Assembly: GCA_027624995.1 (NCBI GenBank)
Contig: JAQBTI010000124.1
Coordinates: forward strand, 1 to 6,699
DNA from: Chloroflexota bacterium
GTDB taxonomy: Bacteria > Chloroflexota > Dehalococcoidia > Lucifugimonadales > CATQGZ01
Direction of reading: 5' to 3'
Length of the DNA: 6,699 nt
Part shown: one piece after another, positions 4,027 through 6,699 of the stretch
Numbering within the stretch: position 1 is the first letter of the stretch
Layout: each line of letters opens with the position of its first letter
Position numbers and translations under genes: made by a program
Notes under the pieces: generated by a model
Told to the model about the DNA's origin: nothing
Databases searched by the model: none
What the model saw: only the letters and a program-made list of their open reading frames with translations

Positions 4027-6654
4027 ATGCTTAGGTCCCTGGCGAAGCTCATTGGCGGCTCCGATGAGCGTGTCGTCAGCAAAATGCAGCCCGTCGTCGA
4101 TGAGATAAACGGCCTCGAACCGGATGTCCGGCGGCTATCGGACGAGGAGTTGCGCGCAAAGTCCGACGAGCTCCGCGAGCGTCTCGCTGGTGATGAAGAC
4201 CTTGAAGACCTCGTCCCGGAGGGTTTCGCGACCGTCAGGGAAGCCGCCAGTCGTGCCCTCGGTCAGCGTCACTTCGACGTTCAGCTTATTGGCGGTATGA
4301 TCCTCCACGAGGGTAAGATCGCCGAGATGAGGACCGGCGAAGGCAAGACCCTCGTCGCAACCCTTCCTGCGTACCTTGATGCCCTCAGCGGCCGCGGAGT
4401 CCACGTCGTCACCGTCAACGACTACCTAGCCCGACGCGACGCTCAGTGGATGGGGGCTATCTACCACATGCTAGGACTGTCTGTTGGCGTCCTACAGCAT
4501 GAGTCGGCCTTTCTGTACGACCCTTCGCCAGTCGATCCCAAAGAGAGCATGGAGACGCTTCGCCCCGTCGAGCGGCGCGAGGCTTACGCGGCTGACATCA
4601 CTTACGGAACGAATAACGAGTTCGGCTTCGACTACCTCAGAGACAACATGGTGATTGACAAGTCGCAGCGCGTGCAACGCGAGCTGAGCTACGCCATCGT
4701 AGACGAAGTAGACAACATCCTGATCGACGAGGCCCGGACACCCCTTATCATCAGTGGACCGGCCGAGCAGTCCCCCAAGGAGTACCAGAGGTTCGCGCGC
4801 CTCGTCCCGAACCTCACCTTGGACGACGACTACACGATCGAGGAGAAACACAAGGCCGTCTCGCTGACCCCCGAAGGTATCGCCAAGATAGAAAATCTAC
4901 TCAACCTGGAAAACCTGTACGACCCCTCCAACTTCGGGATAGTGCACTTCGTGGAAAATGCCCTCAAGGCCCAGGCGATCTTCCAGCGCGATCAGGAATA
5001 TGTCGTCAACGAAGGTCAGGTCGTAATCGTCGACGAGTTCACGGGCCGCCTGATGCATGGCCGGAGATACTCCGACGGACTGCACCAAGCACTGGAGGCC
5101 AAAGAAGGGGTCGCGGTTCAGCGCGAGAGCATAACCTACGCCACGATCACGCTCCAGAACTACTTCCGCCTCTATGACAAGCTGGCCGGAATGACCGGGA
5201 CCGCGGAGACCGAGGCCGAAGAGTTCTTCAAGATCTACAAGCTAGAGGTCGTAGGCATCCCGACTAACCGTCCGATGATCAGAAATGACCGTCAGGACCT
5301 CGTCTTCAAAGACGAGAAGGCCAAGTATCGTGCCGTAGTCGCCGAGATAGAGAAACGCCAGAAAGCCGGACAGCCGGTGCTCGTAGGCACGACGGATATC
5401 GACAAGTCTGAAGCGCTCTCGGAGATGCTCACTCGCAAAGGCGTCGCGCATGAGGTATTGAACGCCAAGCAACATGAGCGCGAGGCGATTATCGTAGCCC
5501 AGGCCGGACGTCCTGGAGCGGTAACTGTGGCAACCAACATGGCCGGCCGCGGCACGGACATCGTCCTCGGCGGGAATCCGGAATCGTTCGAGATCAGTGA
5601 GCATGACTGGAAGAAGGACCACGAGGCGGTGGTTGCCCAGGGGGGGCTCTTCATCCTAGGCACCGAGCGCCACGAGGCCAGGCGTATAGACAATCAGCTC
5701 CGCGGACGGGCCGGACGCCAGGGCGACCCCGGCGAATCTCGCTTCTACGTCGCCCTCGACGACGAGCTGATGCGACGTTTCGGCGGCGATCGGATCCGCT
5801 CGATAATGGAATGGGTCGGGCTCGACGACGATACACCCATCGAAAACAAGATGATCGGCCGCGCCATCGAGGGAGCGCAGGTGAAGGTCGAGGCCTACCA
5901 CTTCGACACTCGCAAACACCTAGTCGAGTACGACGACGTGATCAATACCCACCGCGACGTGATCTACGGAGAGCGGGAGAAGATACTCAGCGGCGGGGAC
6001 CTAAAGGCAAACGTTAAGTCGATGGTCGAAGAGGAGATCATCAGTATTCAGAAGCAGTACGTAGGCTCTAACACGCGGGACAGCTGGGACACCGAAGGAC
6101 TCCTTCGAGAGCTCCTCACCATCATGCCGCCGCCGGACGACTTCACCGACCCTGATGAGGTGGCACAGTTCGATACCGATGAGATCGAAGAGCGGCTGCT
6201 CAATCACGCCGATCAGGTCTACGAGAGGATGGAGTCCGATCTGACACCGGATGTCATGCGGCAAGCGGAACGCCAGGTCATGCTTCGGGTAACCGATACC
6301 GCATGGGTCCAGCATCTCACGTCGATGGAGTCACTGCGTCAGGGAATCGGCCTCCAAGCCTACGGCCAGCGCGACCCGCTGGTCATGTACAAGCGCGAGG
6401 GCCACGAGCGATTTCAGGACCTCAATGCCCGTATACGGCACGACATCGTCCGCACGATCTTCCACGTCTCGGTAGGCCCTCCAGGTAGTGCAAATGGGGG
6501 CAGGGCCAGAAGGTCAGCCAACAACGAGAGCGTCATGGCCCAGGTGGCCGGGCGGTCAAAAGAGACTGTTGTCGCCGGCGCCGGAAAGACGGGCCGCAAC
6601 GAGCAATGCCCGTGTGGCAGTGGCAAGAAGTTCAAGAGGTGCCACGGCGCCTAG
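4027..6654 (+). CDS. secA: Preprotein translocase ATPase SecA
   Basis: Peripheral motor ATPase that drives unfolded preproteins through SecYEG. The 875 aa are within the normal range and the gene is complete. In order: N-terminal helix MLRSLAKLIGG; Walker A MRTGEGKT (101-108); TVNDYLARRDA (129-139); the DEAD-like Walker B region DEVDNILIDEARTPLIISG (226-244), where most family members have DEVDS; preprotein cross-linking region (about 245-390); LAGMTGTAETEAEEF (386-400) at the start of the second ATPase lobe; TNMAGRGTDIVLGG (503-516); QLRGRAGRQGDPGESRF (557-573) with the arginine-finger motif; then the helical scaffold and wing domains, including LRQGIGLQAYGQRDPLV (770-786). A flexible linker (about 818-855) leads to a C-terminal zinc motif CPCGSGKKFKRCH (Cys861, Cys863, Cys872, His873), which in other bacteria binds zinc, SecB and lipids. 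An AGAAGG lies only 3 nt before the ATG and a GGGA 11 nt before it, so the ribosome-binding site is modest. It probably shares a transcript with prs. Confidence 0.98.
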   Translation: MLRSLAKLIGGSDERVVSKMQPVVDEINGLEPDVRRLSDEELRAKSDELRERLAGDEDLEDLVPEGFATVREAASRALGQRHFDVQLIGGMILHEGKIAEMRTGEGKTLVATLPAYLDALSGRGVHVVTVNDYLARRDAQWMGAIYHMLGLSVGVLQHESAFLYDPSPVDPKESMETLRPVERREAYAADITYGTNNEFGFDYLRDNMVIDKSQRVQRELSYAIVDEVDNILIDEARTPLIISGPAEQSPKEYQRFARLVPNLTLDDDYTIEEKHKAVSLTPEGIAKIENLLNLENLYDPSNFGIVHFVENALKAQAIFQRDQEYVVNEGQVVIVDEFTGRLMHGRRYSDGLHQALEAKEGVAVQRESITYATITLQNYFRLYDKLAGMTGTAETEAEEFFKIYKLEVVGIPTNRPMIRNDRQDLVFKDEKAKYRAVVAEIEKRQKAGQPVLVGTTDIDKSEALSEMLTRKGVAHEVLNAKQHEREAIIVAQAGRPGAVTVATNMAGRGTDIVLGGNPESFEISEHDWKKDHEAVVAQGGLFILGTERHEARRIDNQLRGRAGRQGDPGESRFYVALDDELMRRFGGDRIRSIMEWVGLDDDTPIENKMIGRAIEGAQVKVEAYHFDTRKHLVEYDDVINTHRDVIYGEREKILSGGDLKANVKSMVEEEIISIQKQYVGSNTRDSWDTEGLLRELLTIMPPPDDFTDPDEVAQFDTDEIEERLLNHADQVYERMESDLTPDVMRQAERQVMLRVTDTAWVQHLTSMESLRQGIGLQAYGQRDPLVMYKREGHERFQDLNARIRHDIVRTIFHVSVGPPGSANGGRARRSANNESVMAQVAGRSKETVVAGAGKTGRNEQCPCGSGKKFKRCHGA

Positions 6655-6699
6655 AGCCGTCGGTCGGGTGCGGCTTACCGGTTGTTTCCAGCGCTGGAG
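6655..6699. other. Downstream region of secA with two short inverted repeats (cut by the window edge)
   Basis: AGCCG (6655-6659) can pair with CGGCT (6671-6675) across an 11-nt loop directly after the secA stop, but no T-run follows. TCCAGCGCTGGA (6687-6698) is a perfect 12-bp palindrome at the very edge and might be part of a terminator stem that continues outside. No gene is visible in these 45 bp. Confidence 0.3.

Overview
The window looks like ordinary chromosomal DNA from a moderately GC-rich bacterium, most likely a member of the Chloroflexota (a Dehalococcoidia/SAR202-like lineage). The main clue is the solute-binding lipoprotein, whose membrane-proximal tether is built from repeated VEVPVEK/VEVPVER units followed by a TPTPE segment, a style I associate with Chloroflexota extracellular lipoproteins. 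The ribose-phosphate pyrophosphokinase and SecA are full length. This placement is inference from protein style, not from a phylogeny.

Layout: the left part (1-2697) is a minus-strand ABC-importer operon. A family-5 (peptide/nickel/oligopeptide-type) solute-binding lipoprotein comes first. A 36-bp gap separates it from a DppB/OppB-type permease that runs off the left edge. A divergent intergenic region (2698-2990) follows. It holds a perfect 20-bp palindrome between the Shine-Dalgarno sequence and the ATG of the binding protein, and a consensus extended -10 promoter for the rightward genes. It also holds a long inverted repeat that overlaps the predicted transcription start of prs.

Rightward (2991-6654) lie prs (PRPP synthetase, 316 aa) and secA (preprotein translocase ATPase, 875 aa). 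They are co-oriented and separated by 85 bp that contain a copy of what looks like a dispersed intergenic repeat. prs carries substitutions at usually conserved substrate-binding positions. secA is complete, from its Walker motifs to the C-terminal zinc-binding CxCx8CH motif. The last 45 bp hold two short inverted repeats and no gene.

Functionally, the left operon imports a peptide-like or other organic solute across the cytoplasmic membrane. The right pair are housekeeping genes for nucleotide precursor synthesis and for Sec-dependent export, which the lipoprotein itself would use. I see no RNA genes, CRISPR arrays, insertion sequences or phage genes. I found no convincing new multi-gene system; the most interesting signals are the regulatory DNA around the divergent intergenic region and the variant Prs active site.
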